DNA from: Tetrahymena thermophila SB210
Taxonomy: Eukaryota; Ciliophora; Oligohymenophorea; Hymenostomatida; Tetrahymenidae
Direction: 5' to 3'
Length of the DNA: 64,000 bases
Assembly: GCF_000189635.1 (NCBI RefSeq)
Contig: NW_002476426.1
Span: forward strand, 434,001-498,000
Shown here piece by piece: positions 1 through 13,091 of this stretch. The notes under the pieces are model-generated. The model did no database searches. It was not told the DNA's origin and was given only the letters and a program-made list of their open reading frames with translations. The stretch's first letter is position 1; each line of letters opens with the position of its first letter. A program made the position numbers and the translations under genes.

Positions 1-3000
1 ATATCAAGTCCAACTTTATTTAAATTGAGAATAAATGTATTGTACTTCACTTGCTTTTTCTTTCTTTCTATTGTTTCTTAGTCTTCTTGCTCATCATTAT
101 CTTGGTTAAGTTCCATATTCATGCTTTCGTTGATAGCTAATCCACTTCCAGCATATGAACAATTAATCAAGTCATCCTAAACAGTTTTTTCTATTTTGTC
201 TAAATAGAAGCACATTAAGGATTTATGAAGAATCTGCTTACAAGCACGTAAAATCTAGTCATTTTATGTGTGCTTAGTAATTTCATATAGTATAATCTAA
301 TATCCCTTTTCCAAACAAAGCTAAACATCATTTTCTTTTTCATCTTAATTATTATTATCTTTAAATTAATTTTTTATAGAGTCGTTGATTATTATAAAAA
401 AATATTACCATTATTGTTTTAGGAAAGATTTGTGCTTGAATAATTATTTTAATCTTTAAAATTCTCCTTATAGTTGCTGCTGCTTTAGTTTTTGCTAGAA
501 CTTTAATTTCCACTTTTGTCCCTTTTATCGTTGTATCTCTTGCTATTCACACTGGCATTTGTTGTAGAATCATCCTAATATCTTTTGTAACTATTGCTAC
601 GAGATTCTGATTTTGATTTGGAGGAAGATTTAGAATGACGTCTATCACTTCTTTTACTTTTCTTGCTCTTTCTTTTGTCTTTTTCCTTCTCTTTTGATCT
701 ACTTGATTTAGATCTTTTCTTGGCATCCTTATCTTTTTTCTCACTTTTATGAGATTTCTTTTCCTTCTTTTTCTTATCTTTCTTTCTAGATCTAGATCTA
801 CTTTTGCTTTCACTTCCTTCCTATTTATATTTATTGGTTTGGTTGAATTCAATAACTATTGATAAAAATTATAAATTTGAGTACTCTCTTTTCTTTTTTG
901 TCATCCTTTTTATCTTTTTATCTATCAGATTTCTCACTTCTGTCTTCTCTTTCACGAGTACTTGTTTCCCTATCTAAGTCTAATCTACTGCTTGTAGGAA
1001 TATCTTAATCATCTTCGATTTGTTGAGAACCCTCTCTTTATTTTTAGAATTCTCTAATACAATAATTTAAAAAGCTATATGCACCTTATTTATAAGTAAT
1101 AGCAGCATTTATAACTTCTAATGCTTTCATTTTCATAGAAGAAAAAACAAAGTGATGATTATCTTCTTCATTATATCTCAATATTTTATAGATTTTTGTC
1201 AATCCTTCGTTTTCAATAAATTCTATGGCATGATCATAAGAGCTTATTAGTTGTAAAGCTAAATCGAGACCTCTAATATAATCACTAGGAGAGTCGTTTA
1301 GAGTCTATAAACAAATCTAAACAACAGATGGTGGGATATCCCTATGTATAGAAACCTACCCTTCAAAATGTGCTGGATCATGTAATTATTCTTCGTTTAG
1401 TTTGAGGAGCTATTTTCAATACATATTTAATTTTTATAATGGAAATTTATTTATTTATTTTATTACTGTTTGTAAGTGACCTGCTAACTACTATAATTTC
1501 TATCTGTATATATGAAGAGATTATTTTAACTCTTCTTCGTTTTAAGCAGTTAAACGATTTATCTCACCTACTAATTCGTAAATATGCTAAGTTAAAATTT
1601 CTTTGTCTTTTGGATCTTGCTTTTCTATCAAAATATTTGGCTATATCTACTCATATGAGATGTGATAATTATTCTTTTAGAAAATATTTTAAATGATCTT
1701 TTAAGCATTTTCTAATCTTTGTATTTTAATATTTTCATTATCTCCAATTATTTTGTTTTTCCTTTCTTGCTCTTCATCAAAAGTTTTCTTTTACCTATAT
1801 TATAAGTATAAATTTGATACATAATTATTTTATGTTTTGACTATTATTTCACAGCAGCTAAGGAGATGAATTTTTAATAAAATATTTGTTTGAAAAGTCA
1901 AATCCTAACTTTTTAAAATGCTGGCATTATTTTTTAGTTTGAATAAATGATTTTACGGTAAAAGATCAAGGTCAAAAGTTTTATTATAAAGGGGACACAA
2001 ATCAGCTATTTCTTGTTCTTGAAGAACATCCCCGTAGACGCAAACAGTTAATTTTGTATATTCTCCCCTAAATACTAACTAATTTGTGTATATCTATTTT
2101 ATTAGAATAAAACAAATTTTTAATCAAAAATATCTAACGCAATCATTTAATCAATCATTTTTTTTTAAAATCAACTTAAACTATTTATCATATTTTTTCA
2201 TAAAATTAAAATATCTTTTTTTTTCATCTTGACAAGCATGTTTGTTTTAAACCTTAATCATTTATAGTTCATTTTGCTTAAACTAATTAACTAAATGCTC
2301 GTATATATTTGGTAATTGCTACACTTTGCTAATTGATCATAATAATATATTGATTGTTAATTAAAAAAGTTGAATTACCCCTTAAGGAACGGGAATCAAA
2401 ACATCATGATTTAGATTTTTGCTTTCTGTGATAGTCTTGGCATTAATCAACATACAATATTTATCATTTGGAATAGAGAGATCCTTAAAAAATATTTCTA
2501 AATTCTTAAATTGACCTTCCTTGTCAGTGACAGTTTTTAAAGGTTTTAACAACTAGTGCACTTCACTATTTGGTTTAACAATACGAATCAAATTAACTCT
2601 GACTGGCTATGTAAATTCTATTTCATCACATACTTTTCTATTCCCTGTTTATTATATAAATAAATTTTTACAAATCAAATACTTAATTCATTTTGTATTA
2701 TCCATAATCTTGCTTTTCTAATTTAATTTATAACTGGATACATCTAATTCATATCTAAATATCTATGGCTAGGTTGATATTAAAATTTTAATAAGCTGAA
2801 AAATAAATTTTGTGTTGTTTACCTTGAGATTAATCACCTTTGTTCAAGCTTCTAGATTGCTAGTGATCAATATTATCGAAGAACAGAAGAGAGACTAGTT
2901 TTTATAAAATTCAATTAATATTAATTTCAAATATGGTATTGAAGTAATAATTGCAAAATCTATTTTTGAGATTAATTCTTGTTTGTACCTTAATTTTATG

Positions 3001-3016
3001 GCTTAAAGTTTTCCAT
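1..3016 (-). CDS. Virilizer-like (VIR_N) protein with internal RS-rich segment; 3' end outside window
   Basis: Likely homologue of Virilizer/VIRMA, the large scaffold of the nuclear mRNA N6-adenosine methyltransferase complex. The start ATG is 3016-3014, followed by a short exon (MENFKPQNQ). By phase this joins an exon giving VSLLFFDNIDH, then VCDEIEFTQPVRVNLIRIV, then, after an intron of about 320 nt, FRGEYTKLTVCVYGDV near 2065-2020. That order matches the VIR_N domain, whose human counterpart starts LLFLDTF and ends in RGWYNCLTLAIYGSV. Next comes a charged helical part (about 1810-1090) that reads like ARM/HEAT repeats, including IPPSVVQICLQTLNDSP. An RS/K-rich stretch lies near 830-430 and a further helical segment runs to the left edge. 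At least four introns. Seen: the motifs and phase-consistent joins. Known: the VIR_N family. Inferred: a role in m6A writing. The RS segment is unusual for VIRMA. The upstream neighbour is unrelated. Confidence 0.75.
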
Positions 3017-4135
3017 TTTTTTAATTCCCTTTCAAATGTCTTTAATTTAATTATTTTATACTAATTAAAGGGTTTGTTTATGCTTTAAACTTTTTATTTA
3101 ATTGTTTTGATTTGATAAAATGAGTCTCTTATACTTATTATTAATTTTTGTAAATTTTATTTTTATATTTTCCTTGTTATTTTCATGATAAGAAAAATTT
3201 ATAAATTAATAAATTGCGTTGCCTTTATACTGTTTTTTGCTAGATGTTTTTAGTATATGATGTATAAAAATAGTCATAAACTATAAGCTTTCATCAATAA
3301 CAAGATTCAATCTATTTATTTGATTTCTTATTTATTATAAATTTATTTTCAAAGTTCATCTAAAAACACATCCAAAACACTCTTAATTAAATTTATTTTA
3401 AATTTTATAATTAAAAATTATTTTATTTATATAGCATAAAAGAATTCATTTTTGAGTTCTATTTTCAAAGCTTAATTTTAATTCTAAGTTATTCAAATAG
3501 ACAAACTTGATATAAAATTTAAATTAATTATAAAATCTAAAAAATTAAAGATATTAATTGAATTTTTAAAAGATAATAACATTTTTCTTCAATAATTTAA
3601 CTTATCAAATAAAATTTCTTTATTATGATTGTTTATTGTTTAATTCTTTGTCATTTAAATTTATTTTTTTATAATTAATTCATTATAAAATGTATCCTTA
3701 TTTAAAAAATTTTTGAATTAAAATATTTATTTTTTATAAAAAATAATGTGAAGCGAAAAAATTACTAGAAAAAGTTTGTTATTTTATGAGTATTTTTTTA
3801 ACACAACGAATAATAATTTAAATCAAAAAATAAAAGATTTATGCTTTATTTACTTTAGTGTATTCGCTAACATTTATTTAAAAAATGTTAATTTATTATA
3901 ATACCCTTTTGTTAGATTATTAATAAACTTATTATTGATGCTGTTGGCGGTACGAATGAATAATAAATATCTTTTTTAAGAATCCGCAAAAAATTTTTGA
4001 AGATAAATTTTTAAAAATTTCTTAGTAAAAACACAATCAAATAAATATATAATACAAATTTTTTAATAATAAAACTAAGTTCAAAAAACAAATAAATTTA
4101 ATTATTAGAAAAAAGATAAAGTAGCTAGCTTCTTA
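3017..4135. other. Intergenic spacer between divergent VIR-like and HAT1 genes
   Basis: Extremely AT-rich with long A and T runs and TGA in all frames. It must hold both divergent promoters, but I see no recognisable element. A short less AT-rich patch near 3900-3960 has no protein-like frame. Confidence 0.6.
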
Positions 4136-5572
4136 ATGTCTGATAAGAAAAACCAAAAAATTGACCTCTCTTAGTTTGAGGGTCCAGATGGAATGCAAAA
4201 GCTAATGAAATTAGCTATGGAGTTCCAAGAAAATGAAAAATAACAAAAAGGATAAAAAAAGAATAAAAAAAAAGTAGATTAAGACTTAGGAGAAGACGGA
4301 GATGCTAATTCATAAGCAGAAAATGACGATGATGGTGATGATGATGAAGAGGAAGAAATTAAGGCAAGGGAAGGCTGTAGTTTAGCATATGATGCTTTGA
4401 ATATTAAATTTGTATAAGAAGAGAATGATTTGAACCCTTTATTTAAAAAGAATATGCTCTTTAAGCCAAATTATGTTCATCAAATTTATGGTTAAGAAGA
4501 AGAAATAGAAGGTTATGAAGACCTACAAATTAATATTTATATGCTTTCAGGCTCTCTCCATACATTAGTTGAATACTCTTATGGAAAAAAGATGAAATAG
4601 CATGAAGATTTTTTATAGAAGCTTCGTGATAATTGTTTTGTGAGTGATTTTTGTCTCAAGCGCAAAGAATTCAATTAGCATATGGCCAAAGAGAAGTCAT
4701 TTAAACCAATTGGAGATAAATTCAAAGAAATAACTGCAAAAAATGGAGAAAAATTTGAAATATATTATTGTAATACTTAAAAACACCCAGAATTCTCTGA
4801 ATATAAAAAGCGCATGCAAGTATTTGCTAAATTCTTTATCGAAGTAGGCTCCTACATTGAAGATAATGAATATTGGCATCACTTCCTTATTTTCCATGTT
4901 GATTAGAATGGAATGTACACTTTTGCAGGATTTACAAATAAATATGAATACATGTTTAACATCAATAAATCAAGACATTAAATTTCTTAGATTGTAATTC
5001 TTCCTATCTTCTAAAGATTAGGCCTTGCTACAGAGCTTTTGAATTGTCACTATAAAACTGCCTAAGAAGATAGTAAGTGTTTAGAATTAACAGTAGAGGA
5101 TCCCTCACCTGAATTCCAAATCGTTAGAGATATTATTGAAACTAAATTAGTCATTGATGGAAAGTTTTGGCAATGGTTTGAAGCTATTCGCCCAAAAACA
5201 ATAAGAGGCATTCTTTAGCTTGAAGGAATATAAATTAGTCACTAATAAGAAATTACCCAAGCTACTAAAATTCCTAAATATTAAATATAAAGAATTTTTG
5301 AAATTCTTATGCTTAGCAAATTAGATTAATCAAATAAGTAGGTTATGGACAGATATAGAGGACATTTTATCAAATATAGAAAAGATGTTAATGAAGTCAG
5401 AACTCAAAGAAAAGTTCCTTATATAATTTTTGATAATAAGGCTGTTAAAATTGATGTATAAGCTATCATTGAATAAAAAAAACAATTGGAGCCTAATGAT
5501 GCCTTTTATTTAGAAGAATATGAACAAACACTAGAACAATATAATAATGTAATTTAAAAACTCAAGATTTGA
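4136..5572 (+). CDS. HAT1: Histone acetyltransferase type B catalytic subunit HAT1
   Basis: Single exon of 478 codons plus TGA. HAT1 acetylates newly made histone H4 (Lys5, Lys12) before chromatin assembly, with an RbAp46/48-type partner. The N-terminal 80 residues are Lys-rich then Asp/Glu-rich. The HAT1 N-terminal domain follows (YEDLQINIYMLSGSLHTLVEY, shortened here: NIYMLSGSLHTLVEY). The GNAT core has GSYIEDNEYWHHFLIF and the acetyl-CoA loop FQRLGLATELL at about residue 290, equivalent to Q-x-x-G-x-G/A. The motif TVEDPSPEFQIVRD matches the conserved EDPS region next to the catalytic site. The length is typical or slightly long for the family. The start is the first ATG after a run of AT-rich leader. 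Identification is firm; the acidic extension is the only odd part. Confidence 0.93.
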
Positions 5573-6525
5573 CTAATTAAGATTGTGTCTATATTTATTA
5601 TTTATTTATCTTCAATTCGTTTGTTAAATTAAACAAAATTATTAAAATAAAAAAATAAAAAAATAAATCATCTTTATAATCTATCTCTAAATAATTATTT
5701 GATACAAAAAATAATTAATTAATTAATTATATTTAAATTTAAACTTAATTAAAATCTTTTGTAATTTTTATTTTTTATTAAACTTTTTTCAATAAGGATT
5801 AAATTGTTCATTCTAAATTTAATTTATCAAACAAATAGTATTTAGGAATTATGGATATAAAAAAGATACCATGTGTTTTCTAATTTTGCTAATCCTGTAA
5901 ATCTCATTTAATTTTTATGATTTTAAGTCACTTTATTAAAAATTCAAGTTATATTAAAGAATACCTTATTTTATTTTGGAGAATATACAGTAAATAAACA
6001 AAATTTAATAAAAGTTATAAAAACTAAATATTTTTCTGATATTAAAACGAAACCAAAAAAAGTATGGTTTAGTTAAGATTTTGTGTATTAAAAGGCACTT
6101 TTTATTGTATTTTTACTTGTTTATTAATATAAAAACTTTTTTAATTGTTAAAAATTAAAATTAAAATAATATAGATCCTCAAATAAAAATGAACTTTATT
6201 TTTATATTTTTGGATGATATTTTTTTAGTTTTAAATTTTAATCTATTAGATTTATTAATTTAAAAATAAAAACTAAGCTCACTCATTTGAAATATTTAAA
6301 ATAAATTTATCTTCAAAAGTAGATTTTTAATTTATAATGTATTTAAAAATGAATATTTTAAGATTTAATCAAGAAATACACATTTTTTTAATATATTCAT
6401 AAAATTTTTAATTATAAATAATTTTAAGAAGACTGATTTTGATCTTAAGCTTAAGATTAGCAAATAGAACATTTATTTTTATTTTTATTACTTACGACTC
6501 AAATATATTTTTTAAATCTTTATTT
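5573..6525. other. Intergenic spacer between convergent HAT1 and UTP13 ends
   Basis: AT-rich 3' flanks of two convergent genes. No open frame with protein-like composition was found. Tandem TTAATTAA-like runs near 5715-5735 look like simple AT sequence. Confidence 0.6.
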
Positions 6526-9500
6526 TCAAGCTTTGTTAGTAGCTTCAGATTTATTATGTTCTTTATTATTATTTTCTTCGTCTTAAATAGACAAAAGATC
6601 TATTTTTTTAAGTACAAAATCAAGATAATATGATTTTTTAATGAAACGCTCCATACGCTCTGCATGTCTCTTAGAGTAGCTGATTATTACTTGAAGTAGC
6701 TATTCAAATTCAGACTTTTCAGAATCGCTAGGAATTTTAGTTTATTCTTCTTGTTCTTTTTTGGAAGGTTTCTTTGGTACTTTAAATTTCTTTGAAATTT
6801 CTTGATAGTCATCAATAGGAATGGATCTGATAACATAGTTAAGTAGTCTCTAAGCTACTTTAGAGGATTTTTGCATTGTATTTAGATCTCTAATATAAAT
6901 TAGCAATTTATTAATATCTAACTCTATTAAATTTGTAACTAATTCTCTAATATTTTTTTCAAATTCATCTTCCTCTTCATTATTTTTTTTGATTTATTTT
7001 ATTTCGTTCTCACTGTAAATAATTTCGTTCTTGAAATCTTTTTTATGGAACATCAACTCAAGAGCTTGGTGGAATTTAGAAACAAAATTAAATCTGAAAG
7101 CGAGCTTTACAGCATTTATATAATCTTAATTTCTAATAAGCTATTTGAAATTATCTTGTTAAATGAGTACTTCATGCTCTTCTTCTTTCTTTTTAAGTTC
7201 TTCTTCTTTAGTAACATCTTCCCACATGAAGAAGTTAGAATCGTTACCACCGGTAAGCATAAATTATTTACCTTTAATTTAGTTAATTTAAATTATAAAT
7301 ATTATTATTTAATAATCTACCATTTTAGTCATAAGCAGAGATATCTAAAGCCCAAATTTTTCCTTAATGCTTGTTCAGAGTATTTAAGCAAGTTTGCTTT
7401 TTAGTGTTCCATATTTTTATAAGACCATCAGCACCAGCTAATTTATTTTAATGTAAATCATTATTTTTGTGATGTTTTTAAATAAATAAATTTTACCTGA
7501 AATAATTTCTAATCCATAGCAAACCCATTAACATTTTAATACTGATCCCATGTGACCTTCGAAGGTATTGACGCATTAACCATCTTCAAGATTCCATACT
7601 TTGACAGTGCTATCACCACTAGCTGATGCTAATAATTTTTCAACTGGTGAGAAATTAACATCCCATACACCTCTTTTGTGTCCTTTTAAAATCATCTTAC
7701 AACTAAGAGTTTCAGTATCCCAAATCTAAAAGTAATAAATAAATAAATAATTTAATTGATTATAAATTTGACTAAAAATATAATTTTTTTCTTACTTTAA
7801 TTTGACGATCTTAAGAAGATGATGCCAATAATTTTTCATTTGGAGAAAATTTGACAACATTGATATCTTTTGTATGAGCAGAAACTGTTCTTTTTGAACT
7901 AGTAACATTTTCTGGTTTTTGTATTTTATGAGATCTGGCCATGAGATTTGAAGAGTCCCAAATTTTTATATTTTAATCTTCAGAGCCAGTAGCAAATATT
8001 TTACCGGTTTTAGGACCAAAACAAACTGAGGAAATAGCTTCTACGTGACCAATAAAAGTAGCTAAAAGCTTAAACTCAAATGAATTATCAGCCTTTTTCC
8101 AAAGTTTTACAGTTTTGTCTTTACCAGCAGAAATTATGTATGGACCAAAAGTATCTAATGTTAAAACGAAATCAGAGTGACCTTTAATAAAATGAGTTTT
8201 TCCTGTTCCAAGTTCTACAGCCCTGTTTATTGATAAAATAATTTAAAATATGTGGTTTATTTAAATTTTTATACTTCATGATGCTTGAGTTTGTTGAAAT
8301 AACAACATATTCTTTTTCTTTTTCAAAAACTTAATTATCTTTCTTTTATTTTTTGCAAAATTTAGCATCTGTAACTTCGTCATTAAAACCTACAATAATG
8401 TCACTTTCTATCAAGCTAGGTCCTTCAACGAAGCTGTAAAAAATAACGTTCTATTCAACAGTAACTGCACAAATTTATTCCTTTTTAGGAAGTGTCCTTA
8501 TTTTTAAAATAAAATAAAAATTAACACTTTTGCTAATCTTTTTATTGACAATTAATTTGCTTACATGATTTTGATGATTTCATGAGTTTTAAGATTTTCA
8601 AAAGGAATTATTTTAATATCATTTGAAGTAATATCTATTAATTTCAGAATACCAGAACTTCCAGTGGCTACCAAATAAGATTAGACAATATTCTTTTTGT
8701 TTTATTTTGCTTTGATCTTTAAATATCCCATAGCTTCTACTTATTCGTCGAATAAGACTTCGGCTTATTTAGTCATATTGGTATAATCCCAAACTATAAT
8801 TTTTTAATCAGAGCTTGCAGATAAAAGATTGGTACCATCTTCTGAGAAGATAATCTAAGTAACCATTTAGGTGTGAGCAACAATAGACTTAAGAACTGTT
8901 GAAATAACTAAATCATAAATTCTAATAGCGTAATCTTCTCCAACACTAATCAAATGGAGTTTGTTAGGAGTGGGGTGGAACAATAATTTAGTAACTGAGC
9001 CTCTATGAACCTATTGAATATTATTTTATATTAATTAACTAAATCAACAAATGTTTGCTGTATTTGTTACCTTATAGTTGTGAGTTAGATTTCCTTTCTT
9101 TACATCATAAACTTTAATGAAACCATCAACACAGCCAATAGCCATAAACTAACCTGTGGTATCAAAAACTATATCAAGAGCCCATTGATCGTTTATCTGT
9201 ATTTTAATTAGATGTAATACTTAAAAAACTGAAAGAATTTTTAAATAAACTTTACTCTCCATGAGTGAATTGTTTCCTTTGTCTCAAGATTTATAAATCT
9301 TAAAATATTGTTTCTTGTGAAAGTTGCCATAAACTTATTGCTAGGATGAATAGCAAAATTGCATAACTCTTCTTCTTCCTAATAATTATTTTAAAAGCAT
9401 TAATTTTTTAAAGAAACAAGTAAATATATTCTTAAATCTTACATGAGTAATTTAATTAATAATTTAACGAGTTGCGATATCAGTAATAATTATTCTAAAG

Positions 9501-10468
9501 TTAGCAATTGAAGCCATAAATTCTTCGTTAGGTGAAATCAAAATTCTACCACCTGTGTAAATTGAAGGTTGAGAAAGAACAACTGACCAATATTTTGCAA
9601 GATGGGTACGGTTAATAACTTCTTTTTCTTCAACAGTATTTGCTTAGTTTTAGCTTTTGCTAGCATCCTTTACTTCATCTATATTTTATTCTTATTCAAT
9701 ATGCCCAATTTCATTTTCTTCTTCTTATAATTCACTTTCTTCTTCTTCATCTGCTTCTTCCTAATCTTCGAAATCTTTATCTTGAAGCTTATCAATCACT
9801 TCAGACTTAAAATTTTCATCATTTTCTTCATCAAACTCAGACTCATCTTCATTACCTTCTTAGCTTTCATTATGACTATCCTCGATTTCTTCATCATTGT
9901 CATCATCTTCATTTTATTCACTATTGATATCTTTTTCAGATCCTCCTTAGCTACTTTAATCAATATCTATATCACTATACTCTTGATCTTCTTCACCTGA
10001 CATATCTATATCAACATTATCACTTAAATCATCACCTCCTAATTGAATGTCATCGTTTTAATTTTATTTTTTAAGGCCCTTTTATTTATTGTTTCCTGAT
10101 TTTAGTTCCTAAGGTTTCTTTGTTGACTATTATTACTTTTGAATCTATTATTTTTTATTTTGAGCTTAAGCAGTGCTTTTTTATAATTCCTAAAACTCAC
10201 CATTAGATAAATTGTCTTCAAAATCGTCTTGACTCTTTTTTTAGAATTTATTATTTGCAGGAGCATCATTTTTATTGAATTTTTTGAAATTTTTCTTTCC
10301 ATTCACTTAATGATTTTAAGAATTTTTATTATTTCTCTAAATGGATTTATTAAGCTTATTTTTCTTATGCATAAAGGCAGGATTTTTTTTAGCTGGTCCA
10401 CTGCCTTTTCCATTTGATTTAAACTTATCCTACTTAAAAATTTTCTTTTTGGCTTAAAATTTAGGCAT
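6526..10468 (-). CDS. UTP13: U3 snoRNP WD40 protein UTP13 (TBL3)
   Basis: WD40 subunit of the UTP-B part of the small-subunit processome, acting in nucleolar 18S rRNA maturation. ATG 10468-10466, stop TGA 6528-6526, with about eight short introns (for example 7272-7320, and one near 7440-7497 between ISG and GADG codons). About 290 N-terminal residues are Lys/Asn/Gln-rich, then strongly acidic. WD repeats follow in tandem, with motifs such as [28 protein letters not shown] and [14 protein letters not shown]. The repeat [18 protein letters not shown] leads into the Utp13 C-terminal helical domain, and that transition is what separates UTP13/TBL3 from other WD40 proteins. The tail is charged. 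The long acidic N-terminus is not usual in yeast or human UTP13, which begin almost directly with WD repeats. Confidence 0.85.
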
Positions 10469-11250
10469 TTTTTTAATGGTTATTCTTGTAAATGCTTCTT
10501 ATTTAGATTTTAATATTGAAATATTATCAATTTTTTTTGTATTAAATTTGCTTTAAATTAAATTTGCCCAAATATCAAACTACTACTCGTTAGTATTAAA
10601 ATAAGCTAAATGAAATGTAAAAAATTTGATCAATAGTAATAAATCATGCTACTACTGATTGATGATTGATATGGCTAAGTAGAATTCATAAAAAAGCTAA
10701 GTATATTAATTTTAATTGAAAGTAAATTTCAGTAAAATGTTTCAAAAAATAAAAATATTTTTGTTGAGTTATTGAAAACATGATTGCAAAATTCTACTCT
10801 ATTTATAAATTTGAAAGAAACTAAATAAATTATTTAATATTTAATTAATAAATAAATAAACAAGATATATTAAAACTAATCTGTTTAATTCCAATAAAAT
10901 TTTTTGTTTTATTTTTAGACAATAATAATTTATAAGCATCCACTTGAAGCAAACCAATAAATTATTTAATTCAAAGTAGACCTTTTACTTTCTAACAATT
11001 ATAATAGATTTATATTATTTTTAGTTAAATAAAATAAAAATACTTTAAAAAAATTTTTTGAAATAAGTTAGATTAAAATGTAAAATAACCAAATTTGCTA
11101 AAATTCATAAAAAAATATTTTTTTTAGACTATAAATCCAAATAGTATTTCTACCTGAAATCTTATAATCAATTAAATAACAAAATAGTCATCAAATACCT
11201 TTTGATTTATCAATCTAATTATTGGCATATACAAATTATAAATATAAATT
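10469..11250. other. Divergent intergenic region, UTP13 / FYVE-TBC gene
   Basis: AT-rich spacer between two divergent starts; both promoters must lie here. Nothing recognisable was seen beyond A/T runs. Confidence 0.5.
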
Positions 11251-13091
11251 ATGAAAAATAGAAAAGGAAGAACAAAATAGCACGCATTTTTATATATTAG
11301 TGAATCTCCAAGAGAAGTGATCTGCTAATTTTAGAACTGCCAAAGACCAGCAAATCACTTCTGTAAACTCTGCAATAAATCATTATGCTAGAGTTGCTAT
11401 AAAATGGAGAAAGTAATATATTAATTATTGCATTTTATAAATAGGATTGCAAAAAATATATAGAAAGATTTCAAAAATTCAATATTTATTTAAAGGTAGA
11501 AGATGTTTTTGTTATTTCAGGAGGTGAACATAAAATATGTGGAGATTGTTATAATGAATTTCAAATGATGACTAAACTAGTTTCACAAGTATTTTAATTT
11601 AAACATATATCTATTTAATATAATTTTAGCAAGAATTCCTAATTTATTGTTTAGCATAATCTTAGGTATAATAGCAATAGCTAATTCAATGTCTAGCTTT
11701 GGATCAAGGACTATAAATAGTAAAATTTTAATTTTATCAAGCTCTAAAATGAAGAATATTATTTAAAAATATATTATAGAAATAAAGCATAGCTAAGCTA
11801 ACTGTACTGTAGACTAAAGAACAAAGAACAATATCAAAATGTTGAAATAGACATAGAAAATACTCACTTTAATTCTTCATATCATTAATTCTTAATCAAA
11901 ACAACAGAAGGCATGCAATTTTAAGATATTAAATAGGCAGTTAAAAATGTAGTAAATGCTTTTTTACACTACGACTCAAAGATACAATATAAAAAAGAAA
12001 TACTCTATCAAGCATTTTACTTGTTAAATTTTACTGACGAAATAGGAGCATTTGCTATGATGAAATTTCTTTATGATCATATTATTCCTTAACAACTCTA
12101 TAGAGATGATCCAGAGTTTATAAGAAATTTGACTATGAGAATTTTAGAATTTGTTTCAAAAAATAATAAAAGCAACCTTGAATTAATTCCAGTAATAAAG
12201 CAACTACTTCATGATAAGCTGTCCCTATGGATACTGAGTCTGTTTTCCTACAACTTTAGATTTATAATATCTCTTCATAATTTGCAATAAATATTTTCTC
12301 ACTACAGTGTAATAATATAAAAATAATCAAATTGAAAAATTTACATTTTTATATTTAAATAGTTTGAAAGCGTGGTAAATTCTGTAATAGCCATAGTTGT
12401 TTTGGTATACCCTAAACTAAAATCTATAAATTATAATACAGATCAAAATAAATTAGAGGGAATCTTATTTGCTGATATTATATTTAGTTAATATAAATAA
12501 AAATTAGTACACGTAGTTTCATCAGAAGATTACTTTAAATTAATAGCTAACAAATAAAATTTAAATAATGAAGTATGGGGTAATGATTATTAGCAAAGTT
12601 TAGATCTTTATTAGCAGCAAAATAAGTTACTTAAACTAGAAATAACTAATTTAAAAGAAGAATGTAAAATTTACTAATAAAAAATAGAAGAGATAGAAAA
12701 AAAATACATTGAATGTGAATTTGAAAGTGTAGTCATTCCATTTTAAGATGATTCAAGTTAAAGAGATAGGATAGATAATTTAAAATAGGTATAAGAAGAA
12801 CTGACTTAGCAATTAACATAAAAAAAAGAAGTTGTTAAAAATTTAGAGTAGACTGATTAATTGATTAAAGAATAACTTGATAAGCTAACAGAATAAATAG
12901 ATCAAGATTTAAATGGTGTAGATGAAAAAGAGTTAGAAAGAAACTTCATTCAAGAAGAAGAGAGACTTAATAAAATTATTGAGGATTTAGAAAGTTAGAA
13001 AAAGAATAAAAAAGAATTAATTGATGTAATTTCCTCTGAGCTCAAATAAGTTAATTTGGCTTTAGATTTGATGAAATAGTAATAATAATGA
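11251..13091 (+). CDS. FYVE-like zinc finger, TBC-like domain and coiled-coil protein (paralogue A)
   Basis: ATG 11251, stop TGA 13089-13091, several short introns (near 11417-11444, 11590-11628, 12308-12360). The N-terminus carries a Cys array: CQFQNC, then CKLCNKSLCQSC, and further on CGDC, a FYVE/RING-like treble-clef pattern without the basic RRHHCR phosphoinositide motif. The middle (about 11950-12300) matches the second half of a TBC (Rab-GAP) domain: AFLHYDSKIQYKKEILYQAF, then a helix ending in YDHIIPQQLYRDDPEF. Where active TBC proteins have YCQGM, this one has YKKEI, so the glutamine finger is absent. The C-terminal 150 residues form a Gln/Glu/Lys-rich coiled coil (KQVQEELTQQLTQKKEVV). 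The gene at 14654-16509 has the same architecture in the opposite orientation. Function inferred: a non-catalytic Rab-binding or membrane adaptor. Confidence 0.65.

Noticed and set aside
547..852. Lys/Arg-rich minus-strand frame starting MNSTKPININRKE
   Set aside because: It is a shifted reading of the RS-rich exon; the neighbouring frame gives the SR-repeat protein that joins the flanking exons.
1439..1696. Plus-strand frame starting MEIYLFILL
   Set aside because: It is antisense to the Virilizer-like exons, whose minus-strand reading is phase-consistent and motif-bearing.
6439..6633. Plus-strand frame MILSLRLANRTFIFIF
   Set aside because: Antisense to the C-terminal exon of UTP13.
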